Shown here: in pieces, positions 10,301 through 21,200 of the stretch
How positions within the stretch are numbered: position 1 is the stretch's first letter
Layout of the letters: every line of letters starts with the position of its first letter
From: Reticulitermes speratus
Lineage: Eukaryota; Arthropoda; Insecta; Blattodea; Rhinotermitidae
NCBI GenBank assembly: GCA_021186555.1
Contig: JAJKFL010000014.1
Span: 19,295,533-19,359,532 of the forward strand
DNA: 64,000 nt
Direction: 5' to 3'
Made by a program: the position numbers and the translations under genes
The notes under the pieces: generated by a model
What the model was told of the DNA's origin: nothing
What the model saw: the letters and a program-made list of their open reading frames with translations, nothing else
The model's database searches: none

Positions 10301-11940
10301 GTCATACTAACAGCCTTTTATGTTTTGTTTTGAAACATTAGTGTCCACGACCTTGAAACATTTGGAAAATAAACATTCAACATTAACGAAGGTGGCTTCG
10401 GTATAGTTATTAGCAGATAACGGCCAAAACACAATAATGCAAAAATAGGTATACTTATTGTAGTCTTCCCAGGTCACGTGCCTTCTGAAACCGTTAAGAT
10501 GTTTCAGGAAGCAAATACGTTCACAAGCAGCTGTTAACTTTCCTCAGGAAGAACACAGGAATAGATCACGTCTTCATTATTATTAACAGCTTCCTCTAAG
10601 ATAATTGCCGGTGATGTCCTTCAATCCTTCCTAATAATTGCATTTGACACCGCATATTTAAATGGCCTGCGAAAGAACTTACTAAACGCAATATTTTTCA
10701 GTATACTTGTAATGCAAATCCAGTCATTCTCGCCTCCCCAGCTTGAATGTTTCTCAATATAGATACCCCTTACCTGTAGCAATAACCTCCACTACTCTTT
10801 CTCCCATCTTCAACACTGTTCTGGAGCATATTTGCTCTCACCTTGCGCTTGCCTGCCACAGCGCAAGAGTGTCCCACAAGTGCTAGTATGGAGATTGCTC
10901 GGGGCCGGTTTCCGTACTCATTATGCGCACGGTCGACGGAGCAGGATAGGCAGAGAGGAAGGAACTTTCCGCTACTTTGTAACCCGGAAATATCAGTCGA
11001 CCTGAAATATAGGCGAAAGAAATCAGACATAAATGATGACTGTGAGACAGGAATAGGTTTCAGCCAGAGCGTAGTGCGCTTTGTCATAATTAAATTCCCC
11101 TCCCGCCTGCGTACACTGCACGCCTCTTCGTGGCGTCCTCTTAATGCTACGTCTAAAGAACTCGCTGACCAACAAAAAATGCGGTCCCCCGCTCATACTG
11201 GGGTTACGCGTAGCGTTAAAAACCCAGCCAGCAAAAATCAATCTCACAAGATCAACAGTGACAAATATACGGGCGATCAGTGTGAATGAGGCCAGGGCCC
11301 TACAAGGCTGCACTGCTGTGGAGCAAGTGAATGTACCTTCCCCCAGCAAGAATGGGTAATCCGTTAATGTAAGCGCAATCCTCATTATGGTCACAAGGGT
11401 TACTTATAACAGCCCAGAAATGCGTTTTGGGCGCAGGAATGGCTAAGCGGATAAACGAGTTTGGACTTGTGTTCCTCGCAAGCCTTTGCCTCTAGTTACA
11501 TTTATGTGTTTTGGGGGGGGGGGGGGGTGGCTTTGGTAACAATCTCCACTCACTTGGTCTCAAAAAGGTTTCATGATTTGATGTTATTCTTTCTGAACTA
11601 TAGTTGTATTCCCCAGTCTATTTTACTCCAACTCAAACGACACTCTCAGTACCCCTCCCCCTCCATTTAAAACATATACCTGTATGTATACTCCACGGTA
11701 TACCTTATCCAACTAGGCACAGGAAACCTCGGCATACCTCGTACATCCCCACTGTCAAAACAACATTCCTATTTATGCTTCCTTCAGTCTTGAACAAGAT
11801 TTCGAAGCATATTTTTTCCACCCTAAACCAGTACTTTACATTGTATTTGTACAGCATCTGGAATAACGTTCCCCAATACAATTTCTTCCTTTTTCTTTTA
11901 TGTGTTTTATTTAAAGAAGCTTGTACTTGCTAATCTTACA
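10301..11940. other. Non-coding, includes a GC-richer patch with unrecognised overlapping frames
   Basis: At 10770-11390 open frames on both strands overlap (longest 148 codons, 10843-11289 plus). GC content is higher than around it. I do not recognise the translation; codon composition is unremarkable and no start or splice context stands out, so I do not call a gene. A G15 homopolymer lies at 11513-11527. From about 11620 the DNA becomes T/C-rich and loosely repetitive, continuing at 12.2-12.4 kb. Confidence 0.4.
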
Positions 11941-11944
11941 TAAC

Positions 11945-12117
11945 ATCGGTGATTGATGATTGAAAGGGTGTAATGTATTGGTGGTAGTACTCGAAGAAAA
12001 ACCTGTCCCATTTCCACTTTATTTCATCACAAAACCAGTGTGAAATGCCTCGGAATTTAAAATGGGCGTCCGCGGTAAGAGGCCGGCGACTAACCGCCTG
12101 AGCCATGGTACAGCCCT
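11945..12117 (-). mobile_element. Family D tRNA-derived SINE, diverged
   Basis: On the minus strand the head has an A-box-like TGGCTCAGGCGGTTAGTCG at about 12106-12088. The tail reads ATTCCGAGGCATTTCACACT, AAGTGGAAATGGGACAGG and TTCGAGTACT. The same order (GACAAAGTGGCACTGGGACAGG then CGAGTACTTCGG) occurs in the copy at 33.1 kb. The B box is mutated. It interrupts a T/C-rich degenerate tandem region. Confidence 0.6.
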
Positions 12118-12189
12118 TGTAATTTTCTGCATTTCGAACAGCATGCTCAGTACTTTTGCAGTATCTATATTCCAGATACAACAGTAATC

Positions 12190-12415
12190 CTAATAGGCCT
12201 GTTTTTCCCCATCCTCAAAGAAAAATGTTATTTGCCCTATTTTTCCATCTCCCAAAATATTCTCCAGGATATTTTCTCTCATTTCCAAGAACAGTCTCCA
12301 GGATATTTTCCTCCACCTTGAAAAATATTTCCCATTCCCACCTAAAACAATGTTACCAACCATATTTTTCCACCTTGAATAATGTTTATCGATATATTTT
12401 CTCCGTGTAAGAGAA
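12190..12415. repeat. Diverged T/C-rich tandem repeat
   Basis: Several imperfect repeats of a unit resembling CCAGGATATTTTCTCTCATT or ATATTTTTCCACCTTGAA occur (about 12258, 12297, 12362, 12393). Unit length varies and similarity is modest. Weaker relatives lie left of the SINE at about 11800-11900, so this may be one older array split by the insertion. Confidence 0.5.
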
Positions 12416-13114
12416 TACTTCTCAGTAAAATAATAAAATCAAAAAAAGGAATACTTCTTTAGAAGCAATAATCATAACCCTGCCACATATTTTCTTCCGG
12501 AAAGATAGTGCCTGAAAGTTAAGGAGGTAGATGGTGAGTAATTAAAATGTGAGCAGGGTGAAGTTTGATGTATGGATGTGGTTGTCCTGTCTGGTGATAT
12601 TTCCTCTTACTCTGCAACATTAGGAACTAAAGGTTATGTTGGAGTCATTAAGTCTTTAGTGGGCCTACATAAAACAGAGTTCATGGGTGTGGGAAACAAG
12701 CATCCATCCGGTAACCAACGTAATTACCTTCATTAGGACACTCGTCTGCGTGCCCACCCTGAATAGGAATTCCTAATGCCAGTAATTGCATTTGTGAACA
12801 GTAGGTTGATAATGGTGCAGACTTTAAACTGCAAAGTTAAAATATTATCTGCAGACTTAATGACATAGAACGAAAGAAAGATGTACTTTTGTGTCGACAA
12901 CTGGTTGACATTGTGTTAGGTTGAATATTAATTAACATTACAATGTTGCACGGTGAAAACAAAGTCAAATTATTGTTGTTATATTTATAGTTTCATATAT
13001 TAAAAGTAATACCGCTACTTAATTTCTTATGTTATATTAAAATTTATTTCAGTAGCACAGTTTTCATACTTTCCCTTATTTTCCTGCTACATTTTTTCAG
13101 TCTTTCCTCTTACA
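12416..13114. other. Non-coding DNA
   Basis: AT-rich, no repeat boundary or coding feature recognised. Confidence 0.45.
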
Positions 13115-13322
13115 TCTGCGCTTTTCTGGGATTTCACGTAGCGTAGATTGGTAGCTTGTTACCTACATTTCGGACAAGCTATCGTTCTCCTCTTCAAGGG
13201 CTGTGCAGTCCAAGCAACAAGACTTCGACTGCTTGACCCTTGAAGATGAGACCGATAGCTTGTCCCGACATGTCAGTAACAAACTACAACTATACGCTGC
13301 GTCAAATCCCAGAAGAGATCAC
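13115..13322. mobile_element. Foldback element with arms of about 95 bp
   Basis: Left arm about 13117-13213, right arm about 13227-13322. The left arm reads CTTTTCTGGGATTTCACG, GTAGCTTGTTACC, GGACAAGCTATCG and CTCTTCAAGGG. The right arm reversed reads CTTCTGGGATTTGACG, GTAGTTTGTTACTG, GGACAAGCTATCGG and CATCTTCAAGGG. Identity is high over almost the whole length with a short central loop. Such structures are known from foldback or MITE transposons and from the termini of some retroelements; I cannot tell which. The 106-codon plus frame starting inside the right arm (13240-13560) is probably not a gene. Confidence 0.82.
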
Positions 13323-16228
13323 ATGCCGTTTGCAGCGCGGCGGAAGCCTGAAATCAGGTTTTCTACTTTACTTATATAGAGTATCCCTCGGTTTACGAGC
13401 CGAATTATTTCCTAGAAATTGGCTGTTAATGTGGAAACTCGTAAAACAAATATTTTCCTCTTACTTCCATTACATAAATTTTAATCAGTTCCAGAAGCCA
13501 ACAATTTTATACCCAAACGTAAAGAAAGGCAAACTTATTGCAACACAGAAGGGCACCTAAGTATAAAAATAATATAAATGTTAAATTACTTCATTTAAAT
13601 AACATTATTGGCCATTAACCTAGGCATAAATAATAGTTAGAGCATTAAAGTTTTATGAATAATATATGAAAAGGAAGCACTATCCTTATGTGTAGTATGA
13701 TACACAAAAAGTCGTTAATATTTAGTCGATGAAAATTTATTAACACCGAGAAGAGCAAAAGTTACTACAAAGCTATGGGAACAATAACTGAGGCTGTGAT
13801 GCTGACGCTTCTGCGCAAACCGGCATAACGGCATCTCTGAAGATGCCGTTATGCTCTAAACATCCGAGAAAATTCGAGAACCAACGAAAGCCGAGAAGAT
13901 GCGCCTGGAACAAATGATCTGTTTGCGAGAGGAAGAAGATCGTATGAGAGAAAATTAGCTTGGAAACTGAAAAGCAGAGAACCTCTGCCTATCATATAAG
14001 TGGAAGCACTTAAACAGATTGCACTGATAACGAGGAATTATTTGTTGTGTTTCGTTTCGTGAGACTGCTGTCCTATAAAACGTTATCATTTGAACGGCTT
14101 TTTTAAGTCCATAAAACAAACATAATTGTAGTTTATTTTTCTTTTAATGGTAGTAACGAAATATTTACATTACGAATGACATGGGGTCGGTTATTTGCTT
14201 GCTTAAGTAAAGGGTTAATTTTATTTGCAAGGTGGGAATTATATTAAACCAGATTTATAGTGGACACTGTCCAATGTTTTGAGGTATATTTTGCGTAACG
14301 GTTGGGGTACCACCCTAGTATTCAAAATCCTCTGCCCTCCATCATTACTAACCATAAAAAGAAAATAAAAAGTGTTAGTTATGCCAACGTAATGTGATTT
14401 AATGAACAAAACTTCATCACAGGTGTTCATAGACTCATGAAAATTAGGCGTAATAAGAACATGTCATAAATATTAACCTTATGGTTTGAAAACAGTGTTT
14501 CAGTAACACAATATTAAACACTTTTCATAAACAAACATCTTTGCCTTCCCCACCATTAAAGGTTGCTTTATATCGCATTCAGACAAAGAGTCTGACCCGG
14601 ATGGTAGTATTATATGGACATAAGAACCTGCTACCGTCCTCAATATGGGCCCAGAAAATTCCTCTAATCCGTCGGCAATTCCAAAATTATTCAGAGAGAC
14701 ATAAGACTGCAAATTGTGTACCTCGTGACGTAGTATGTAGATTTAACCACGGCATTTGTTACTTTCAAAGTGTCATACTGTTGCAAGGTACATGCCTGAA
14801 CGTAATTTTATTTACGGCCTTGCTTGTGTCGATTTTCAGAAACTCACAAACGTTAAACAGTATTACAAGCAGATCTCTTGACCTTAATTCTCCCAGATCA
14901 GACCATAAACATGGAAAGTATGGGCAAGATTTACTCCCGTTAAGTATGGCTTTCAAAACACTGAATATTGCGAAACTCAAATCAATCAATTAATTAATCA
15001 ATCAATTTCTTGAATATTTCCTGTACCGAATTTTATGCAAGTCCATCGAAAGTTGTTGAAAATAATGGAATAATTTTATTTACGCCCTTAAGTAAAGCAT
15101 GACTTTCACTTAACGGAATTTCACGACTCTCTCTCTCTCGTTCCACAATTTTTTTTTTTGTAAACAACTATTCTACCGAATTTAAATGTAAATCCGACAA
15201 ACAGTGTAGCTGCTAATAACAGGTCACAGTCGAAGGGAGGGACGGACAGACGGACGTGGTCCCCACATCAGTCGCTTTTTACTTCGTACAGTACACGTAA
15301 AGTTGATAGACTGTAAACACTGTGCGGAATATGCAATGTGACATTTAAACGTTGCTGTGAGTGACAACATAAAAAGTACCGTAGAACACAGGTGGTAGGA
15401 ATAATTAGTCTGACAGACGATGAATGGGAAAGCCAACAACATAATTACTACCAGTAAAGTATAACAAGAAATAACTAGGCCTCTAAGGACTTAAATTAAT
15501 CAGCAATATATATGAAGATGCTGTTCGTACTTCAGACAACACAGTGTTCTCCTACTCGAAGAGGAATGCGTGAATGCTCTTTATCAAAAAATGCCGATAT
15601 GTTGTAAAAACCATAATGAATGTACAAATATACTGTCTTGGTAAAATGCAGGGTTTTGTCATTAAACCTTACAGTACGTATAAAAAAGAGTAGACCTTAA
15701 AAATTTAGTCATCTAGATCCCGGTGGTGACTGTTACGTATAATATACTGTAGTATAAAGGAACTTTGTATTTTTCTACACACTCCTTTCATGTTTACGTA
15801 TGATTCTCCCAATAAACACCAATCACATCCCCAAAGAGCGCTAGCCAATTGGCCTTCATAATTGACATGAAATTTGATTTCTCCGAAGCAGGTACTGAAT
15901 TCGTACATATAATATAGACGAACGTCAGTCTTCAAAGTTTTACAGGGAGTTAATGGATGTTTGGTGATATCACCAGCAACACAGAAAAAAATCTAATCAC
16001 AGATTCAGCACCCTATCGAATTGGCGTCACAAACCAGATGGCACTCTGATGGGCTGATGGATATACGAGTAAAAACGTATGGAAAGAGCCTGGTCACGCA
16101 ACTTAATAGTCTATTAATTGAAACTAATTACACATCGCTGTTCGAAAAATCAACTGAAAGTGTTTATGTAATGTTAAAACCCGAGGCTGAAGACCCTGCA
16201 TGGAGGATATACAGCTACTTTTTTTTGA
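13323..16228. other. Non-coding DNA
   Basis: Holds a perfect 14-bp hairpin at 13823-13854 and an unrecognised plus frame of 150 codons at 14541-14993. That frame lacks domain features, contains low-complexity hydrophobic stretches and overlaps a minus frame, so I do not call it. A short GACGGACAGACGGACG motif lies near 15241. Confidence 0.45.
13823..13854. repeat. Perfect 14-bp stem-loop
   Basis: GCATAACGGCATCT (13823-13836), loop CTGA, and its exact reverse complement AGATGCCGTTATGC (13841-13854). Confidence 0.9.
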
Positions 16229-16538
16229 ACATTATTCAAGTAAAGGTAAAGGTAAATTTCACCCTAGAACAGGACATGAAGGCCCAGAAGGGGAGTAGAG
16301 TTAGAGCTCTACTCTTATTTAACCTCGGCGCTAGATGAGGGTGGGTGGTCAACGCCACGCCTCGGCCGCTTTATCACCGGAAAAGACCCGGTACCCATTG
16401 AATAGGAGGCTGGGTGGGCCCCAGGGTCGGTCTGGACGGGTGTGGAAGACTTCGCTCCCACCGGGAGTGGATCCCCGGACCTTCCAGCCCGTAGCGAGTC
16501 GCTACACCAACTACGCTATCCCAGCCCACAATATTCAA
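16229..16538 (-). mobile_element. Family A SINE, full length, reverse orientation
   Basis: Body about 16241-16527 on the minus strand. It carries all family A landmarks in reverse: TTAACCTCGGCGCTAG, GGTGGTCAACGCC, CCCGGTACCCATTG, GGGTGGGCCCCAGGG, then the B box complement GGGAGTGGATCCCCGG and the A-box region CTACACCAACTACGC. An imperfect 11-bp TSD flanks it: ACATTATTCAA (16229-16239) and ACAATATTCAA (16528-16538), one mismatch. The tail on the left is (AAAGGT)n-like. It is somewhat older than the 0.65-kb copy. Open frames across it are artefacts. Confidence 0.92.
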
Positions 16539-17728
16539 TTATGTTTCTAATCTTTGTCATTTTTTTTACAGGCCTGCATTCCATACGGAAATTATAATAC
16601 ATATATATATATATATTAGACCTGTCCTGGTAAAAGATTTCTGGCACCTGTCCAGAGTGGTTTATAAATCATAAATTATTGAGTGATGTTACAATAATAA
16701 TTCACTTACATAAAAGTGTTCAGTCTGTGTGTTTTTAAAGTATGTTAAACTTCAAAGTCGTGCTTTAAACAACAGTAACATCGATCGCGCCTCAGAAACT
16801 TGCACGGCAACGGTGTTTGTATTACTGTTGGTATGCATTAGAAAACATGACAATACCACATTAAATAGCACGGTGATTTTACTTATATTACGAAGAGGGT
16901 TTTATTGGTCCAAACGTTATTAATGAAGGATGAACACTTAAGGATATAAGCACGGACTCATACGTACATAGCACAAATGTCAACGTTTCCGTCTAGAATA
17001 AGTAAGGTAGTCTGAAAGCAATTCTTGTCAACATAGACTGCACTGATAAGAGACAGGTCAATCAGCCACGAAATAACCACACCAATTAATCCGTTATACA
17101 CTTACCTTGTAGCTGGATTTGAGATCTACTCTTTAGCCACAATTCACTAAAATTCTTTCCTAAATCCGCAACTGCACTTATTCAACTCTGGAATGGCACG
17201 ACTAATGAGACTTCTTTGCTGGCATTCTTATGTAACCGGAGGGGGAGGGGAAGATAGCGTCATCCTCCACATCAGTCTAAAGATCTCCGTTGCAGTTGTT
17301 AAGTTGTGTATTAAAACAACTGGCGACTCTGCCAGACAGAATTAGGTCTAGTACGTAAAGTACATTATACAGCGCTTAAATTGGACCTAACCAGATCTGT
17401 AAACTATAGGCCCCCCTTCAAAGGTTCGATTATTTTACGAAGCTGTAACAACTACCATGGTTATTAACAAAATATAATAGAATGATCTAGCATAAGTAAT
17501 GAGATAAATAGCAATAAGCAACCGTGGCCAACTTTCAGGTCCCATTCGAATTTTGACAAGAAGAAATTTAGAAAAGTTGCTTCAGTCAGGCTAGCAAGTC
17601 TTGATGGGAAATAGATCTCAAATTCAGGATTTCAAGTCCAAATCTCTATTGAGTTGTTATGGGATGAATTTGTAAAATAGATTCCTATTCTGTAGTTAAG
17701 ATTTGGTCATACTGAATGAAGGCAGCGA
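16539..17728. other. Non-coding DNA
   Basis: Includes an (AT)n run at 16600-16616 immediately beyond the SINE. No coding evidence. Confidence 0.45.
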
Positions 17729-17952
17729 ATTGGAATTTTTCATTGACATAATCCTTCCGGCCTCGCTACGGCCCTGGGGTCGATTCAGCCTTTAACACAA
17801 ATGAGTACCAGGAATATTTCCTGGGGGGTAAAGGCGGCCGGTGCCTAGGGCTGACAACCTTACCACCTTCATGTGCCGATTGTCTAGAAATCTGGGAGCC
17901 TCAACTTCCTGGAACCCTAAGGGCCTGTCCAGGCCTGTAATGGGATTGCTTT
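17729..17952 (+). mobile_element. Family B SINE, 5' truncated
   Basis: Begins inside the family at ATTGGAATTTTTCATTGACA and continues through CATAATCCTTCCGG, GGGGTCGATTCAGCC, GAGTACCAGGAATATTTCCT, TAAAGGCGGCCGG, GCTGACAACCTTACCACC, GATTGTCTAGAAATCTGGGA and TGTCCAGGCCTGTAATGGG. The tRNA-like head is absent. A second copy is inserted directly at its 3' end. Confidence 0.9.
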
Positions 17953-18254
17953 TACTGTTTGGTACGCGGTGGCGCATTGGTTGAGGCACTGCGCTTCAAG
18001 CTGGAAGGTCGCGGGTTCGATTCCCGATGGGGTCATTGACTTAATCCTTCCGGCCGCACTATGGCCTCGGGGTCGACTCAGCCTCTAACAGAAGTGAGCA
18101 CCAGGGATATCTCCTGGGGGATAAAGGCGGCCGGTGCGTAGGGTTGACAACCTTACCACCTCAATGTGCCGATTGTCTAGATATTCTGGGAGCCTCAACT
18201 TCGTGGAGCCCCAAGGGCCTGTCTAGGCCTTTAATGGGCTAGCTTCATACTGTT
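17953..18254 (+). mobile_element. Family B SINE, full length, inserted next to another copy
   Basis: Body about 17960-18247. The head has an A box (GGTGGCGCATTGGTTGAGG) and a B box (GCGGGTTCGATTCCCGATGG). The body matches the family: CGGGGTCGACTCAGCC, GGCGGCCGGTGCGTAGG and TGTCTAGGCCTTTAATGGG. TACTGTT at 17953-17959 and 18248-18254 is a likely 7-bp TSD. The left TSD copy lies in the tail of the preceding truncated SINE, so this copy arrived later. Confidence 0.9.
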
Positions 18255-21200
18255 CAGGTTACTGTATATAAGGACCCTATATATAGGGATGACCCACTTA
18301 CTGCAGAGGAAAGTGACATGACGTGCTCAAAAAGCAAAGCAAAAAGTCGTAAAAGAGAATCTAAAGTTTGGAAAATAGATTCAAGCACGAAATTTATAAG
18401 AGAAATGACTTTATAGACAGAGCGGATGGCAGCGCATCTGGGGTTGGGGAGGGGGAGGATATAAAAAGTTAAATTTTCATGCAGCAAGAAAGTGGAAGGA
18501 TTTATAAAGAATAGGAAACTGTGGAATTGTAAACTTCCTTTGCAGGAACATACGTGCCATTTTTCTTGAGTAACATTCATAAACATAACTTTTATGGTAT
18601 AGGCCTAAGCGTACTTCATGTTTTTCTCCATTAACGATATTTTGTGTGTAGTGTTTCAGTAGCACTCGCCTTGGGTATGGAAGCCAATCTTATTTGTTTA
18701 AAGTGACAGACCCTGCTCCAAAATAGGAATAAAAAGTCGCCGCTTTACATTGCATTAATGAGGAACATATCGTACAATAGAATATCCATGTTCGTGATTA
18801 ATTGAGACCGACAAAACCGTCAGGGACATCGTAATTAATTTTCAACGTAAAACACCTCTTTGGTTACAACGAAATGCCGGTAGTAAAATGTAACCTAACC
18901 TCAAAAAAACATAAAGCACAAAGGTTGTTTCAACAATAATGCAAAACGGTACCTGTATACCGGAGTTATGCAGCACGAAAACACTCAGCCACACTACATG
19001 AAAGACAGAAGTTAACTGATCTGAAAGCGATAGACACAACAGTAGGGGTGAGGGAGAAGCCGACTAGCCAGCCACGTCATCTCATCGTGATTCGTAGGAA
19101 CCAGTCACGAATGATCGAAACAGTGGTACAATGATACTAAACTGGTGAACACGAAAGTTTAAAATCTCGAACATCGAGACATGACGTTTGAGGCACTACT
19201 GTAATAATAATCAACATAAGATTCATACATTAAAATGACAAAACTGAAACGATAATGGTTTTTCGGAGGGGCAAACCATACATACACAGACACGGTATAA
19301 CAGCATCAAATAAGGTTACAAGCCAATTAAAGTCGTATTATTGCGTAGGTTACATATACTGAAACATTAGTAGACAGACAGTAAAGTAATAAAATTTCAG
19401 GACATTAAAGGCGCAATGAAAATAAACTTTGAAAATGAAACAAAAAGTGACTTACAAGAAAACATCGTTAAGGCAACAGCAAGAACTGTCTTTTCACATG
19501 TACAAAAAATTTGGAAAATTACAAAAGGTTTAAACCCCTAAATACGGTTTCTTATGCCAACAGTGGGAGTTACAATATGATATCAAAAATAAATGACTAT
19601 GTCAAACATGATTAGCACTTTAATAATATCACAGATAGACTACTGGATGACAAAATAACTGGTATACGTACATGTTAATATAGATGGAAGGGAAGAGAGC
19701 TTTGAATTATGGCTTAAGAGGGAAATGGATTTTGTAAGACCTACACAGGGCCAAACAAACTAAAGGAGATTTTAATAGAGATGTGGAAGGGTAGCGGACG
19801 TAACATTAAAATTCATGGTCGTAGTGCTGCTGCTGCTGCTGCTGAGACATGATGATGATGATGATGATGATACAGTTTTATCGAACAGAATTATGAAGTG
19901 AGTAATTTAGTATATGACATAACGAGGAACTTCATGATTTATACAGGTCACGTAGTGTCGTTAGGGTAGTGAAATGAAGACAGACTGGACACATAACTCA
20001 GATGGGCAGATAACAGCACACATAGAATGCGAACAGAATTGTGGTGGGGAAGGTTGTTAGAAACGGCAACTTTGACGATAAAGCAACAACTGGGAAGATA
20101 GCACTGCGATAAAAGTGATACAGAATGCATTTACTGGAGATGGATAACACTGGTCCAGCATCATGTACAGTTAAGACCATATTGGTAGTGATAAACCGTG
20201 GGGTTTTGCCTTTGATAAATTCAGTCCATAGCTTCAGGCCCTATATTTTTACTGTCAATTTTCATATTATTGCCAAGCACAGAGTAATTACAAAATCATG
20301 TCCACAATATCTTTGTAAAAACGCTGTTCCTGTGATTAATTTCCACTTAGTATTGTGCATATACTATTCACATTTTACCACTATAAGCACCTAACCAAAT
20401 AGTTCATGTTTCTTTAAACATTACCCATTAACTGGCCCAGAAAGTCTCCGTTCGTGACAAAAAGCCATTTAGACTGACCTGTATAACTAACGTCTAGGGT
20501 GGCTGAATGATAGATGGCTATGCAAGCCGACGTGGTTTCTCTATTGATCACATTCCGACTCCCAGTTTTAATATAAGTTGAAATATAAGAACAGAATTCT
20601 TACATTAAACCCTTTTACCTCTATGTCAAACGTATGTGCCTCAAGTCTATATGGCACAAATGTTTTCATAAATTTCAGTGTAAAATTAGCATAGGACAAG
20701 GAGGTTTGCTGCTTTAGGTTTCTTTAAAACTGACTGAACTTACTGAAAAATGTATAAGCCGGTAATTTTAGTCAGTAGAACGACCGAATACAGGCTGGAT
20801 AACCAGATATATAATGCCGGCAGAAGCAAAAATAATTGATCTTGACTTTAGGGCCCATCCACCATCTCATAAAATTGTGCTTTTCCTCAGAAGGTAAACG
20901 AGCCGGAGCATGAAGCTGATTAATCACTTTCATCAAACGTCGAGTTAAAGAAAGCGTCGAGATTTTAGTTACTTCCAAAGCCTATACTTCTTAATAGCGT
21001 AGTGTTTAAATAATCACAGGGACAGCCTGTCATTCCCGTTGTCATCAGTTCATTATTAAAGAGAAATCTGAAACAAGAAGTGGGCAGATGGCTAATAAAC
21101 TTCCTCTTACGTAAATCTACATGGTGATACTAGAAAAGATCACAATGAATAGTGGCAAAATTTAGTCTCCGACTTCTATGTATTACTTCCATTAATACAA

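Noticed and set aside
10843-11289. 148-codon open frame on the plus strand
   Set aside because: Overlapped by minus-strand frames of 105 and 123 codons; no domain, no splice context, no family resemblance. GC-rich composition alone explains the length.
14541-14993. 150-codon open frame on the plus strand
   Set aside because: No recognisable motif, many rare-looking hydrophobic stretches, and no promoter or splice evidence. Kept as an unexplained frame, not a gene.
20490-20580. Possible tRNA-derived SINE
   Set aside because: Only a vague A-box-like stretch; no convincing B box, no body shared with other copies, no TSD.
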